A DNA stretch of 64,000 nucleotides from Dyella subtropica (GTDB lineage: Bacteria > Pseudomonadota > Gammaproteobacteria > Xanthomonadales > Rhodanobacteraceae). A program made the translations under genes and the position numbers. Below are positions 44,013 through 53,482 of the stretch, piece by piece. The notes beneath the pieces were generated by a model. The model saw only the letters and a program-made list of their open reading frames with translations, had not been told where the DNA came from and did no database searches. The DNA lies in assembly GCF_026283965.1 (NCBI RefSeq), contig NZ_JAPDPD010000019.1:43731-107730 (forward strand), given 5' to 3'. The number at the start of each line of letters is the position of its first letter. Positions within the stretch are counted from its first letter, which is position 1.

Positions 44013-44187
44013 TGCCTTCTCCTTGCGTTAGTCCGACCCAAGGACGGGTCGAATCCATCGGTTCCTACAGCTCGCTTTTGCCAAACTCAAAGAACCACGG
44101 CTGGGCAGGTTTCGGGTCATTGCCGGCTTTCACTATCACGTCGAACGGCAGGAACCGAATTCGACAAATCGTCCGAAAAATTTCCGT

Positions 44188-44418
44188 ATGGGCACGCATC
44201 AAGGCATTCCTGGGAGCGTCGAGGAAGCAAGGTATCTGTTTGGATGGCGTCGACAAGGGCCTTTGACAGTGTGGAAGATTGAGGGGAACGGGCTCAAGGT
44301 TGATTACACTCCGGGCGAAGTAGATGCCTTGGTCAGAGCCCCCTTCTCTAGTCTTGTTTGCGCGCCAAATAAGGCTCTTGCTAAGAAGATTAATAAGAAG
44401 AAGGGCTCGAAGAAATGA
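44188..44418 (+). CDS. Hypothetical small Lys-rich protein
   Basis: 76 residues, not recognised. The N-terminal half is ordinary (ARYLFGWRRQGPLTVWKIEGNGLKVDYTPGEVDALV), and the tail is strongly basic (KALAKKINKKKGSKK), as in small nucleic-acid-binding proteins. Codon use is AT-richer than neighbours, suggesting acquired DNA. No ribosome site is seen. A minus-strand frame over the same DNA (44065-44256) is an alternative. Confidence 0.35.
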   Translation: MGTHQGIPGSVEEARYLFGWRRQGPLTVWKIEGNGLKVDYTPGEVDALVRAPFSSLVCAPNKALAKKINKKKGSKK

Positions 44419-44559
44419 CCTGCATGGAAGTTACTGCCGTCTTCGCTATGTCGCTCGGTAAGAGAGTGATGTCAGAGGCCTCGTTGGCGGATAGGGTGTC
44501 CGCCGGCGCCGCGCCAGTCGCAGATATCAGAAACGGACATCGATGATGTGATCGGGAAC

Positions 44560-45708
44560 TCAGCCATTTGTGAGATCGGAACCCAGGTGGCTCCAAGCTT
44601 CAGGTTGAAGCTGCACCTTCCCCTGAGGGATGCAGATAGGTATCTCACGCTCCCATTGCCCGATTCCGGATACGGTTAATAGGAAGCGAAACGTGATCCA
44701 GTTTCCAGCGCGCTCAGTGCCGACCTGGCGCACGTCATCCACATGAAGAACACTTTGGAGAGGGGTGTACTCTGTTCGGAGAGCATCATCTTGATAGGGA
44801 ATGCTGGCCAATCGAATGACCTCCATCTTTACACATCGTTGAAACCATGGGGTGTCTACGAAGGCGTCGTAGTACTCCTTGATGCGAGAGCCCGCCCTGG
44901 GGTGGAAGGGGGATTCACCCCGCATCATAGAAAGCCCCTCCTTGATTCGTTGAGGCAATGCGTCGAGACCCGAAACCATTGCCAGATCCCCGTCAAAAAC
45001 GAAAATGTCATTGGCATCATTCGTTGCAAGTGTCGTTCCCAGGCGAGTTGCATCGGTCCTGGGGAAACTTGGTTCGACCTCACAGATCAAGACCACCGAG
45101 GTTACGTCCTTCCGCCACGTCGGCCCACGGCTTAAGCGACGGCCATCCCCGAGAGAGTTGACGAGAACGTAGCGATCGTCGCGGTGCAACGATGAAAAGC
45201 TCTCCCCATAAGTTATCAGTGATCGAAGATTGCCCTCTACAAATTGATTAATTCGAATCGTCCATTGATTCTCTTCAACTGCAGTCAATTCACCTATGCC
45301 AACCACATACGGTCCGATAGCAACGAAATCTTGCCTGTAGAACGCCCCGGATATCGCGTTCAGCTGTTCAGCGCAGCTCCTCTCGTGCTCGATCTTCATG
45401 CGGAGAAGTAGATCTGACGTGTAGGTCGCCTCGTCGCGATCGATTTCGACGCTGTGTGTGCTGCACAGCCAGATCCCGTTCTTAATGGATGTCCGTTGCT
45501 CTGACGTCATGTTGGCGTCATAGCGACGACCACCTGGCGCTGCCGCATGAATGTGCGCCGCAACCCCCACGTTGATAACTTTGTCATCCCCTTCGGCGCT
45601 CGGGCCCGTTGTTAGTGCGCCGCAGCCGGTCATTGAGCATCGACATCCCGCCCGCATTGCGAGAGCGACCTTTGTTCCTTGCGAAAATTCATCTCTACTC
45701 GTTGCCAA
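44560..45708 (-). CDS. HNH-like endonuclease-domain protein beside Wadjet
   Basis: 382 residues. The N-terminal ~110 residues match an HNH-like module common in defence nucleases: CRCSMTGCGAL, NVGVAAHIHAAAPGGRRYDANM (His), then SIKNGIWLCSTHSVEIDRD (Asn, Cys, His). The rest (about 120-382) is a mixed domain with no family I can name. The start is probably TTG at 45708 with GGAGAGG just upstream, giving M-ATSRDEFSQ as in relatives; the frame continues to 45735. It lies 120 nt behind jetD on the same strand. Codon use is AT-richer than jetABCD. Probable accessory effector or separate system. Confidence 0.75.
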   Translation of the reverse strand: MATSRDEFSQGTKVALAMRAGCRCSMTGCGALTTGPSAEGDDKVINVGVAAHIHAAAPGGRRYDANMTSEQRTSIKNGIWLCSTHSVEIDRDEATYTSDLLLRMKIEHERSCAEQLNAISGAFYRQDFVAIGPYVVGIGELTAVEENQWTIRINQFVEGNLRSLITYGESFSSLHRDDRYVLVNSLGDGRRLSRGPTWRKDVTSVVLICEVEPSFPRTDATRLGTTLATNDANDIFVFDGDLAMVSGLDALPQRIKEGLSMMRGESPFHPRAGSRIKEYYDAFVDTPWFQRCVKMEVIRLASIPYQDDALRTEYTPLQSVLHVDDVRQVGTERAGNWITFRFLLTVSGIGQWEREIPICIPQGKVQLQPEAWSHLGSDLTNG

Positions 45709-45828
45709 GACACCTCTCCATTTTGAGTCGAGCAAGCGGTCGTGAGTGGCAGTGCTATCAAGTGCAGGAGGAGGGCACAGTATCTTCTTGGGGCTAAACT
45801 AGTTGTCAGCCCATGTACTGGAGGCAGT

Positions 45829-47016
45829 TCAACCTTCTTGTTCGGCCAGCAGCCTGGCTTCTGCGAGTTCGTGTGCAATGTCGCTCCAGCCGGCTTCACT
45901 GGCGTACTTGACCATTCGATTTAAGGTGCGCGTTGGCGCTGCGCGACGCAGCGATTCCGGAATATCAGCCGGGCGCATCTTCCAGGGCAACAGGACATGG
46001 CCGGCTTCCGTCACACATCGGCTTAGGAAGGCGGCGATCCGAAAACCGCCTTCGTCGAGATCGCCCCAATGCAGGATTGGAGTTGACGCCGGGAGGTCGG
46101 AGAGCAGCCGGAGGTACATGGCCCGCCAGGCAGGGGAGGGCATGCCGGCGGTGTAGACGCACAACACATCGGAGTCGCAGTGCTGACGCGCCCATACATG
46201 GAACGTAGTCTGGTTCTCGATGGTTAGCACCTGGCTAGGCATGGAGCCTAGGCCCAGCACGGTCGATGGGGGAAGGGCGCTGTACGGGCGGTCCAGAGGG
46301 AAGGCGCCACGCTCTCGGCGGACCACAATGTTGCCGGCCAAACGCGAAGGCTGCGGTTCGCGGTAGAGGCCGAGCTCTTGCAGAACTTCGGCTTCTGGGC
46401 GCGCATTACCCTCGACATTGCCAGTCAGCAGCACATCAAGGTAAGGCGTCAGGGACTCGATGCGCTTGCTGTCCTTGAATAGGCGTGCACTGGCATCTCG
46501 TACCGGTGTCTCCGTGGCACCGAGCGACACCTGGGCCTGGCAATAGGCAATGACGTCGCAGGCCATCGCCCAGCTGGCGGCGACGCCCGGTCCGCTGCCG
46601 CGGACCTTCTTGAGCTTCTCCCAGTGGGACAGGACGTCGATCAGGACCGGGTGCTCGTCGAGGCGCGCGGAGAGCGCCTGTCTCGCCGACTGGACTCGCG
46701 CCGCGTGGGGCACTTTGCCGAGGATTGAGGCCAACTTGACGACGTCCACCAGTTCAACGCGCTCAATGAGGCCTTGGGGGTCACGCGGAGGGCGCCGGAC
46801 CGTGATCGCGCCCTCTGTTTGCGCGTAGGCCATCACCGCCTCGAAGTCTTCTTTAGCTTTCAGGCTACGCAACTCGCGATATTCGGACAGTGCAGAGTCC
46901 GTCAGGGCAGGGCACCGCACGAATGTTCCGGCTTCATGTTTGTCGGCAGATTTCAGCAGGCGCTCTAGCGCTTTTCTGGCCAACGGATCCATCTCGGCTT
47001 GGTCCTGGAGACTCAT
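45829..47016 (-). CDS. jetD: JetD, nuclease subunit of type I Wadjet
   Basis: 395 residues, DUF3322 N-terminal plus DUF2220/Toprim-like C-terminal region. The Toprim motifs are visible: VLTIENQTTFHVWA (catalytic Glu) and PILHWGDLDEGGFRIAAFL (DxD). In Wadjet, JetD cleaves small closed circular DNA once the JetABC motor has extruded it. The ATG overlaps the jetC stop by 4 nt (ATGA), so all four jet genes are coupled. Typical length for the family. Confidence 0.93.
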   Translation of the reverse strand: MSLQDQAEMDPLARKALERLLKSADKHEAGTFVRCPALTDSALSEYRELRSLKAKEDFEAVMAYAQTEGAITVRRPPRDPQGLIERVELVDVVKLASILGKVPHAARVQSARQALSARLDEHPVLIDVLSHWEKLKKVRGSGPGVAASWAMACDVIAYCQAQVSLGATETPVRDASARLFKDSKRIESLTPYLDVLLTGNVEGNARPEAEVLQELGLYREPQPSRLAGNIVVRRERGAFPLDRPYSALPPSTVLGLGSMPSQVLTIENQTTFHVWARQHCDSDVLCVYTAGMPSPAWRAMYLRLLSDLPASTPILHWGDLDEGGFRIAAFLSRCVTEAGHVLLPWKMRPADIPESLRRAAPTRTLNRMVKYASEAGWSDIAHELAEARLLAEQEG

Positions 47017-50000
47017 GCGGATAGACCCTCCGCCGAGTCGATCCGGGGCTGGTACTGCCTTCGGATCTCTGCTTCGACCAGCGCCGGGTTGAACTCAGGG
47101 AGGTCGGCGCGGAACATCTCTCGTGTCTCGGGGGATACATCGTGGCCTTCAAGCACGACCACGTTGCTCTCGGCGTCGCGCATGATGTCGTAATACCGAT
47201 CGAGGAAGGCGGTCAAGCTACCCAAGGCGTCGCCGGTGCTGGCCATGAAGACCTGCAAGCCCAGTTCCTCGAAGTAGCGCATGGTCGCCACGATGTTCCG
47301 TGGATCCATCTTGATGAAGGCCTCGTCGATGACCAACAGCCGGATGCCGGAGTGGTCGCCGCGCTCCAATCGATAGGCCGACGACATCGCTGCGCCTGCG
47401 ATCACATACAGCGGCGCGCGATGCTCACCTCCCGAGCCGGAACCGACGCGCTTACTAAGCCAGCCGATATGCTTGGTGGAACGGGTAGAGGCTTCTTCGC
47501 GAAGCACCTCGATGTCGAAGTCGAAGAATTCGCGGTAATCATCCAGTGGCGACTTCATGGCGGCCGCGCCGGTAACCGTCTTTTCACGCATCAGCTCTTC
47601 GAACTCTTTGGGGAGTTCCCCGGCGCCGCCCAGCAAGTCCTCGGTTGGACCATACTGAGCCACGTCCTTGATGAACTTCAGTAGCGAGGCGTAGGCCGGC
47701 CGTATGTGCGAACGGAACTGGTAGCGCTCGTTATTGGTGAACATCGGCGCAAGTCGCAAGGCTTCGTTCATCCGGTTGATGGTGTCGCTCAACCACTCAA
47801 GGTGCTCGTGCAAGGCCACCGCGACGTCGTTGCGGAAGGTGCTTTTGGCGGCGCTCAGGGCGTCATCCATCCGAGCTTTATTCTCGCGTAGGCCAGTCTC
47901 CGTCAGGATGACAACGCGCGTCTCCAGCCAGCCGCGAGCGCTACGCCAGTCGTCTTGAGTACCGGCCGGCATGACCTCGTTGTGCCTGACGAGGAACGCT
48001 GACAGTTTCTGCATGGCGTTAGACGCCTTCTGGCGGGAATCCTCCTTCGCACCGTTGCTTCGGCGAGCACAGTCGGTGACGATCTCGCGAAACGACAAGC
48101 CCTGACGCGCCAAGAGCCTCTCCCATTGGCTCGACGCGTAGTCAGCGTCATAGCCCTCCTTTGCACGCGCTGCCTCAGCCACCGCTTTCTGCGTAACGGC
48201 TTGGTCCCGCTTCTTCTGGGTATCTTCGCTTTTCTGCAGATGGGCCGTCTCAGCTGCGCCGACCGCCCGGGCGGCAATCAGGAGCTGTTTTCGCGCCTCG
48301 GCCACGGTGGCCTCTGCCTCCTGGACGGTCTGGACCAGCAGGCGGTACTCCTCGGTGTCCAGCGCTTGCAGTCGCCGCGTCAAGTCCACCTCGTCGCGGG
48401 TTTCCTTGGTCACGCGATCGACGATCTCGAGGATGTCGCGAACCTTGTCCTGTTCGCCGCCCACGAACGGGCCGAGGTTATTCAAGAGAACTTTGAGCTT
48501 CGCGTACCGATCCTTGAGTTCGTCAATCCGTTCTTGAAGATGGCGGGCTTCTTCGGTGATCGAGCTGCGCGTCGCTGTCGAGGTGGGGCCGATCTTGAAG
48601 AGGGCGGGATTCGTCGGCTTCTTGCGCACCATCTCACCGTCAGCCAGCAACATGCCGTCCTTGGTCATTGCGAATCGGTGAGCGAAGCACTCATCCTCGG
48701 TCTCTGCTTGTTGGGTATCGCCGAATTTAGATCGTAGGTAGTTGACCGCGGCTGTGCTGTTGCCACTGATGAGTTCCGCCACGGTGCCGCGCTTGGGACT
48801 GGGACGGTTGGAGAACTTGCTGGGCATCACGATCTTCGCCTCATAGACGCCGGCCTGGCGCGACACCCGGAATGCCTTGCGCTCATCCGCCTCCTCCACC
48901 AGCAAGGCCTGCATGTTCGACGTGCCCAGATAAGCTTCGATGGCGGGTTGCCAGTCCAAGGCATCGACGCGTACCAAGTCGCACACCGGAATAGCCTCCA
49001 CACCGGCGTTGGCTAGTGCGCGTTTGAGCGCTGCCGCCGGCCCTTCTAGAGGAGGCTTGCCCTTGGCGACGCGCTCCAGGTTCTCCTGCACGCCGGCGAG
49101 CTCGGCTTCGGCTGATGTCTGTGCACGTCCGACAGACCGCATCTCCTCGAACACCTCGTCGCTCAGTACCTTGGCCGCGCGCAATGCCTGGCGGATGGTC
49201 GACTCCACGGCGTCTCGACGACCGATCTGGTCACCCTCTAGTAGGGTGTGTATGTCGCTGTAGGCCTTCGCAGTGACCTTGACGCTGTCGGCAACGAGCT
49301 TGCCCGGGATCTGTACATCGATGGCTTTGCCGATAGCCTTGATGCTGCGATGCAGTCCTGTCCTTTGTTCGGTGAGACGCCTCTGCACGCCGTCGAAGCT
49401 CTCGCGCAGCAGTGCGGCATCCGCATGGGATGCGTGCATGTCCCGGTTAGCGGTGCTCTCGCGAGCCTGCCGCTCAGCGGCTTCAACCTGACGATTCACA
49501 TCGTCGCGTTGTGTGTTGGCGGCGGCCAGGGCCGCCTGTGCGCGGCCTTCAGCTTCTTCGGCGGCGGTCACCTCCTGGTTGGCGACTTCCAGCTCCGCTG
49601 CCTGAGCTAAGGCGAAAAGCGACACCGAGTGGCTGTTGCGCCGGTGCGCATCAGCGAAGTCCGCCTCAATTACCTCGGCCTCGTCGAGCTTGGCCTGCAC
49701 GCTGCGCACCAAGGCTGCCATCTCTTGGAAGGTGTGCAGTACCTCCTTGAAGCGTTTGATGTTGGTCGGACGGACTTCCAGCACCTGCTGACGGACGATG
49801 TCGTCGACGCTCTTTTCAAACTTCATGCGCAGTCCGAAGCGGAACGCTTGGCGATAGGCATCCAGGCGTGGCGCGCCACGTGCACCTCTCAACCGAAATA
49901 GCATCGCCTTCAGGAATCGCTCCGAATCGTGGAAGAGTACTTCCTCCCCTGGAGCGCGCTGGGACAGCATCTGCCTGAAGCTCGCCCAGGGCCGAGGTTG

Positions 50001-50456
50001 ATACTCCCCGTCGACGAGCTCGAGGTGATCGTAGAACGCGATCTCTGCCGGAAGGATATAGCGACCCTGCACATCCGGCTTCTCACGGTCGGCGCTCGCG
50101 TAGATACACACGCCCGTAGATACGATCTCTTGGGTCTCCGTGTCCTGCCAGACTAAAGTGATATAGGTGTTAGCGCTGTTGCGCACGCACGCATCCGGCG
50201 AGTCGCCGTATTGTCCTAAGCAGTAGCTGCGGATGTTTCGGCTGTTGTGATTGGACTCATCGGCCTGAGCATTAAAAGCGACGCCGGTGCTGCCACGACT
50301 CTCGTTGGCACCCAGCATGACAATCTGCACGGCGTCCAAGAGCGAGGATTTTCCGCTGCCGTTGGCGCCAAAGATGCCGCAGGTCATGCCGACATCGACG
50401 TCGCGCATCTCGTATAGGAAGAACTGGACCACGCGGATCCGGATCAGCTTTTTCAT
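47013..50456 (-). CDS. jetC: JetC, SMC/MukB-like ATPase of type I Wadjet
   Basis: 1147 residues. Walker A at the N-terminus (CGIFGANGSGKSSLLDAV), long coiled coils from about 250 to 1000 interrupted by a hinge-like region near 480-580, and at the C-terminus the ABC signature region (RVGSGSGGEHRAPLYVIAG) followed by Walker B (IRLLVIDEAFIKMD). It is the loop-extruding motor that senses circular plasmid topology. The ATG at 50456 overlaps jetB's stop by 4 nt. All catalytic motifs appear intact. Confidence 0.95.
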   Translation of the reverse strand: MKKLIRIRVVQFFLYEMRDVDVGMTCGIFGANGSGKSSLLDAVQIVMLGANESRGSTGVAFNAQADESNHNSRNIRSYCLGQYGDSPDACVRNSANTYITLVWQDTETQEIVSTGVCIYASADREKPDVQGRYILPAEIAFYDHLELVDGEYQPRPWASFRQMLSQRAPGEEVLFHDSERFLKAMLFRLRGARGAPRLDAYRQAFRFGLRMKFEKSVDDIVRQQVLEVRPTNIKRFKEVLHTFQEMAALVRSVQAKLDEAEVIEADFADAHRRNSHSVSLFALAQAAELEVANQEVTAAEEAEGRAQAALAAANTQRDDVNRQVEAAERQARESTANRDMHASHADAALLRESFDGVQRRLTEQRTGLHRSIKAIGKAIDVQIPGKLVADSVKVTAKAYSDIHTLLEGDQIGRRDAVESTIRQALRAAKVLSDEVFEEMRSVGRAQTSAEAELAGVQENLERVAKGKPPLEGPAAALKRALANAGVEAIPVCDLVRVDALDWQPAIEAYLGTSNMQALLVEEADERKAFRVSRQAGVYEAKIVMPSKFSNRPSPKRGTVAELISGNSTAAVNYLRSKFGDTQQAETEDECFAHRFAMTKDGMLLADGEMVRKKPTNPALFKIGPTSTATRSSITEEARHLQERIDELKDRYAKLKVLLNNLGPFVGGEQDKVRDILEIVDRVTKETRDEVDLTRRLQALDTEEYRLLVQTVQEAEATVAEARKQLLIAARAVGAAETAHLQKSEDTQKKRDQAVTQKAVAEAARAKEGYDADYASSQWERLLARQGLSFREIVTDCARRSNGAKEDSRQKASNAMQKLSAFLVRHNEVMPAGTQDDWRSARGWLETRVVILTETGLRENKARMDDALSAAKSTFRNDVAVALHEHLEWLSDTINRMNEALRLAPMFTNNERYQFRSHIRPAYASLLKFIKDVAQYGPTEDLLGGAGELPKEFEELMREKTVTGAAAMKSPLDDYREFFDFDIEVLREEASTRSTKHIGWLSKRVGSGSGGEHRAPLYVIAGAAMSSAYRLERGDHSGIRLLVIDEAFIKMDPRNIVATMRYFEELGLQVFMASTGDALGSLTAFLDRYYDIMRDAESNVVVLEGHDVSPETREMFRADLPEFNPALVEAEIRRQYQPRIDSAEGLSA

Positions 50457-51112
50457 GTCGCAGTGCCTTCTTCCGTGGTGGCGATCGTGTGGTCCGCGCT
50501 ATCGATCTCAGCATCTGGGCTGGTGAACAGGGCGATGCGTGCTAGCGCGGCTTCTCCCAGGACTTCGGAGATGCCAGGTCGGATGATGACGGCGTAGGGC
50601 TGGTCCGCTTCGTGTCCAAACTGATCCCCATCTTCCTCCGACACCCGGGCGATGCCCCAACGTCGCATCCACTGCATCAGCGAGATGAGCTTGCCGCCAG
50701 AGGCCAACTCGCGACCACCCGTTGTTTGCTTGTACTTGATCTCCAGCGTGACCAAGTCGCAGGCCACCTCGCCGTTCTCGTCGTGGTGCCCCGAACGCGT
50801 CTCCTCATCGAAGATTTTGCGTAGCACCAGTGCGAGCAGTGTCTGCTCCACCGTAGCCGGCGAGCTCTTGGCGTGTTTGGGGATGGCACAGGCATAGCGC
50901 AACTGGCTGTTGACCCGTACAACGTAGCTCAAGGGATCCAGGGCGCGTTTGAAATCACGCTCGAAGTCGCGAACCAGCCCATAGGCCACTTTGCTTCCAC
51001 GATCAGCGGCATAAAGCACCTGTTCGGTGATCAACCGACTCGCCGCCGCCTCGAAGTCATCTTCCGTGACCACGTTCTTGGTGCCCTCAACCGCATTTGC
51101 CCAGAAACTCAT
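50453..51112 (-). CDS. jetB: JetB, MukE-like KITE subunit of type I Wadjet
   Basis: 219 residues of the DUF4194 family. Helical winged-helix character: DFEAAASRLITEQVLYAADRGSKVAYGLVRDFERDF, TVEQTLLALVLRKIFDEE, then LISLMQWMRRWGIARVSEEDG. It joins the JetA kleisin to the JetC motor. The ATG at 51112 overlaps the jetA stop (ATGA); the longer frame to 51289 lies inside jetA and is not used. The C-terminus is acidic and Thr-rich. Confidence 0.93.
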   Translation of the reverse strand: MSFWANAVEGTKNVVTEDDFEAAASRLITEQVLYAADRGSKVAYGLVRDFERDFKRALDPLSYVVRVNSQLRYACAIPKHAKSSPATVEQTLLALVLRKIFDEETRSGHHDENGEVACDLVTLEIKYKQTTGGRELASGGKLISLMQWMRRWGIARVSEEDGDQFGHEADQPYAVIIRPGISEVLGEAALARIALFTSPDAEIDSADHTIATTEEGTAT

Positions 51113-52602
51113 TGGTTTCCTCCCTTGGCCGGCTTGGTGGTTCTTGCGATCACGAAGGGCAGGTGAGAGATGCCCTGGCTTTGATCCTCTTCGTCTTCCA
51201 TGCGGATCGTCGTGAATCCGCTGCTCATGGCGCGCGCGTGGGCGCGAAGCAGCCTGCTGGGCGTCGCGTTTGCGGCGGCAATGGTGCACAGAACCTGCAG
51301 TGCGCGGACCGATTCGATGCTGTCCACCTGAAGGGTGACGCTGGGCACCGCATCGGCCTCGCCGAGTTGCTGACGAACGAAGGCCGCGAGCTTGGGGAGC
51401 GACATGGTGCGCCGATCACGAGCCATCAAGGCCAGGCGAGCACGCGCCTCTTGCTCCGGGGACATGACTTGCTTGCGCAGGCCACTGGGCGGTCGACGCT
51501 TGGTCTCGACTCGGGGTGAAGCCAGACGTTCGCCGGCGATACATTCACCGGGCGCAAACGGTGCCAGCGCGGTTGCCTTGCTGCCGTGCTTGATGACGGC
51601 GTCGATGGTCTGACTGATCAGCTCATCGAGGGGCCGGATGGCCCGCAGCCGGTAATCCAAATAGGCCAGCGCTAGCTTGTTGGCACGCCGGATTTCGTCG
51701 TCGAGCCGGTCCAGGTATTCATCGATGCGGCGGAGATCCTCCACTTTCTGGATATCGCGCTCGAACAGGGCTTCGGCGCGAGTGGGGTCGCGGCCTGCCT
51801 GCTTCTCGAGATACCACTGGATCAGTCGTGCGCGTAGGTCCGGCGTCTGCTGGATATGCGCCACCAAGCGCAAGATCTCTTGACGCCGCGCCAAGGGATG
51901 TTCGCGCGTGCGCAGCTCCTTGTAGTCGCCGATAAACATACGCTCGACGTAATCGTCGAAGAAGCGGCGCACGAACTCGCCGGTGGCGTCGACGCGACCG
52001 ATCTCCAGCATCAAGTCGCGTACATTGGTGCCGGCGATGCGGACGTGCTCGAGAAGGGCGCGAGACTGTCTGGCAGCCTCTTGCAGCGATGCTCCATCCG
52101 TGGATTCGTCGAGAAGCAGCTTCAAGTTGGCCTCGATGCTACGGATCTTCCCGGAGACAAATTCCGGGCCTGTGTGAGCAAACTCGACCAAGCGACTCAT
52201 GAAGTGAGCGACGGCTGGTGCCATCGTCACCATCTCGCGCACGCCCACCCGGTCTACACGAATCCATCCCGCTTCGCGCAAACGGTTGAAGATCATGATG
52301 GCCCTGATCGCCAGTGGCGTGGCTGGCGTCACGTCGTCGCCATCCGGGGCCCAATCTTGGTATTGGAGTTCCTCGGCAATGTCTGCCGTGATCTCTCGCA
52401 TCAGGAAGCCGGTGCTGGGTGGCAGCGGAGCTTCTGGCCCAAAGCGTTTGGCGTGCAGCACGCACAGCAGTGACCAATATTGGAAGCGATTGGCTGAAGC
52501 CAGCGGCGCGAACAATCGGTCGGGCAGGCGCTTGAAGAGGGGCGGATAGCGTTCGGCTACCTTCTCCTGAAGAATTTGATCGGTTAGGTCATAAACAGCC
52601 AT
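51109..52602 (-). CDS. jetA: JetA, MukF-like kleisin subunit of type I Wadjet
   Basis: 497 residues of the DUF3375 family. The N-terminus has a winged-helix-like part (EKVAERYPPLFKRLPDRLFAPLASANRFQYWSLLCVLHAKRFG), the middle a helical bundle (LRRIDEYLDRLDDEIRRANKLALAYLDYRLRAI) and the C-terminus a further domain. The ATG at 52602 is preferred over GTG 52611 because AAGGAG is 8 nt ahead of it. It overlaps the stop of the upstream WYL regulator by 19 nt, so regulator and system form one transcript. Confidence 0.93.
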   Translation of the reverse strand: MAVYDLTDQILQEKVAERYPPLFKRLPDRLFAPLASANRFQYWSLLCVLHAKRFGPEAPLPPSTGFLMREITADIAEELQYQDWAPDGDDVTPATPLAIRAIMIFNRLREAGWIRVDRVGVREMVTMAPAVAHFMSRLVEFAHTGPEFVSGKIRSIEANLKLLLDESTDGASLQEAARQSRALLEHVRIAGTNVRDLMLEIGRVDATGEFVRRFFDDYVERMFIGDYKELRTREHPLARRQEILRLVAHIQQTPDLRARLIQWYLEKQAGRDPTRAEALFERDIQKVEDLRRIDEYLDRLDDEIRRANKLALAYLDYRLRAIRPLDELISQTIDAVIKHGSKATALAPFAPGECIAGERLASPRVETKRRPPSGLRKQVMSPEQEARARLALMARDRRTMSLPKLAAFVRQQLGEADAVPSVTLQVDSIESVRALQVLCTIAAANATPSRLLRAHARAMSSGFTTIRMEDEEDQSQGISHLPFVIARTTKPAKGGNQ

Positions 52603-53426
52603 GGCCGACACTCCTTGGTGTTCTCAACCGCCAGCTGATAGTCGGGGGGTACCTGTCGATCCACGTCCGTGGCCGCCATGAGCTCCTGCACCATGTAGTT
52701 CAGGAGGGCGGCCCTGCAGCTTTCGATGCGCGCGGAGGCACCGTTGAAGTACTCGGTTCTAACGACCAGCTGCTGGGCCGCGCTGAGTGCAGGATGAGCG
52801 ATGAGTCTGACTTGAAGCACCGTGGACCAGGCTTCGTCAGCCGTGATATCCACCTCACTGGGTTCCGACAAGAGCTCAACCTTGCTCATGCGTCCCAGCA
52901 CGAAGTCCCGGAAGGACTTCCGCTGCAGGCAGTAGCCGCGGACATGCCATCGCCGACCAGCCCTCAGGAGGCTGTGTGGCTCAATGGTCCGTTCGTGCAG
53001 CTCCGGGTTGCTCATGGAGCAGTAGAGGAATTTTACGCGCAGGCGATCGACGATCGCCAAGTTCAATCGGGAGAAGGTGCGCGGCGAGGTGCGCGCGAAG
53101 TCCCAAGAGATGGAAAGCGGTCTGCCGGGCGCATTCAGCGCATACGGGACCAACATGGCACTGATAATGGTGGGCTGCGACGCCTTCGCAGCGCGCTCGG
53201 CATCCGAATAGGCCTTAGATGTGGCCAAGTTCGCCTTGAGTTTGTTATTCCAAGCGACCCAGTCAGGAAAGGATTCTCGGAAGTCTCGCAGCCACTCGCT
53301 GGCTCGGATGGGGCTGAGGCCGTACTCGGCAATAAGCCGGCTGCGGCTGACCCGTCCCTCCCAAAGCAGGATTCGGCCTACTTTGGCATCTCTTTCCTGG
53401 CGGCCTTCAGTTGACATTGAAGACAT
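52584..53426 (-). CDS. WYL-domain regulator (BrxR/CapW-like) of the Wadjet operon
   Basis: 280 residues. An N-terminal winged helix (RDAKVGRILLWEGRVSRSRLIAEYGLSPIRASEWLRDFRES), a WYL-type middle (FLYCSMSNPELHERTIEPHSLLRAGRRWHVRGYCLQRKSFRDFVLGRM) and a C-terminal extension, the layout of BrxR/CapW regulators of defence operons. It probably represses the jet genes through the tandem operators just upstream (53452-53482). The start is ATG 53426 or 53417; the frame to 53576 runs through the operators and is not used. Confidence 0.88.
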   Translation of the reverse strand: MSSMSTEGRQERDAKVGRILLWEGRVSRSRLIAEYGLSPIRASEWLRDFRESFPDWVAWNNKLKANLATSKAYSDAERAAKASQPTIISAMLVPYALNAPGRPLSISWDFARTSPRTFSRLNLAIVDRLRVKFLYCSMSNPELHERTIEPHSLLRAGRRWHVRGYCLQRKSFRDFVLGRMSKVELLSEPSEVDITADEAWSTVLQVRLIAHPALSAAQQLVVRTEYFNGASARIESCRAALLNYMVQELMAATDVDRQVPPDYQLAVENTKECRPWLFMT

Positions 53427-53451
53427 CGACTCGTGAGGGATGTTCTGATGG

Positions 53452-53482
53452 TATGTGTAAACATATGGTATGTAAATACATA
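53452..53482. promoter_or_regulatory. Tandem WYL-regulator operators before the Wadjet operon
   Basis: Two 14-nt palindromes in tandem, TATGT-GTAA-ACATA (53452-53465) and TATGT-AAAT-ACATA (53469-53482), centres 17 bp apart. They stand in an AT-rich island 25 nt upstream of the regulator start. The rest of the gap to 53858 holds a hairpin near 53714-53737 and nothing else recognised. Confidence 0.7.

Noticed and set aside
44065..44256. 63-aa minus-strand frame
   Set aside because: Protein-like tail (FLPFDVIVKAGNDPKPAQPWFF) but no start signal and it overlaps the 44188 candidate; undecided, so left out.
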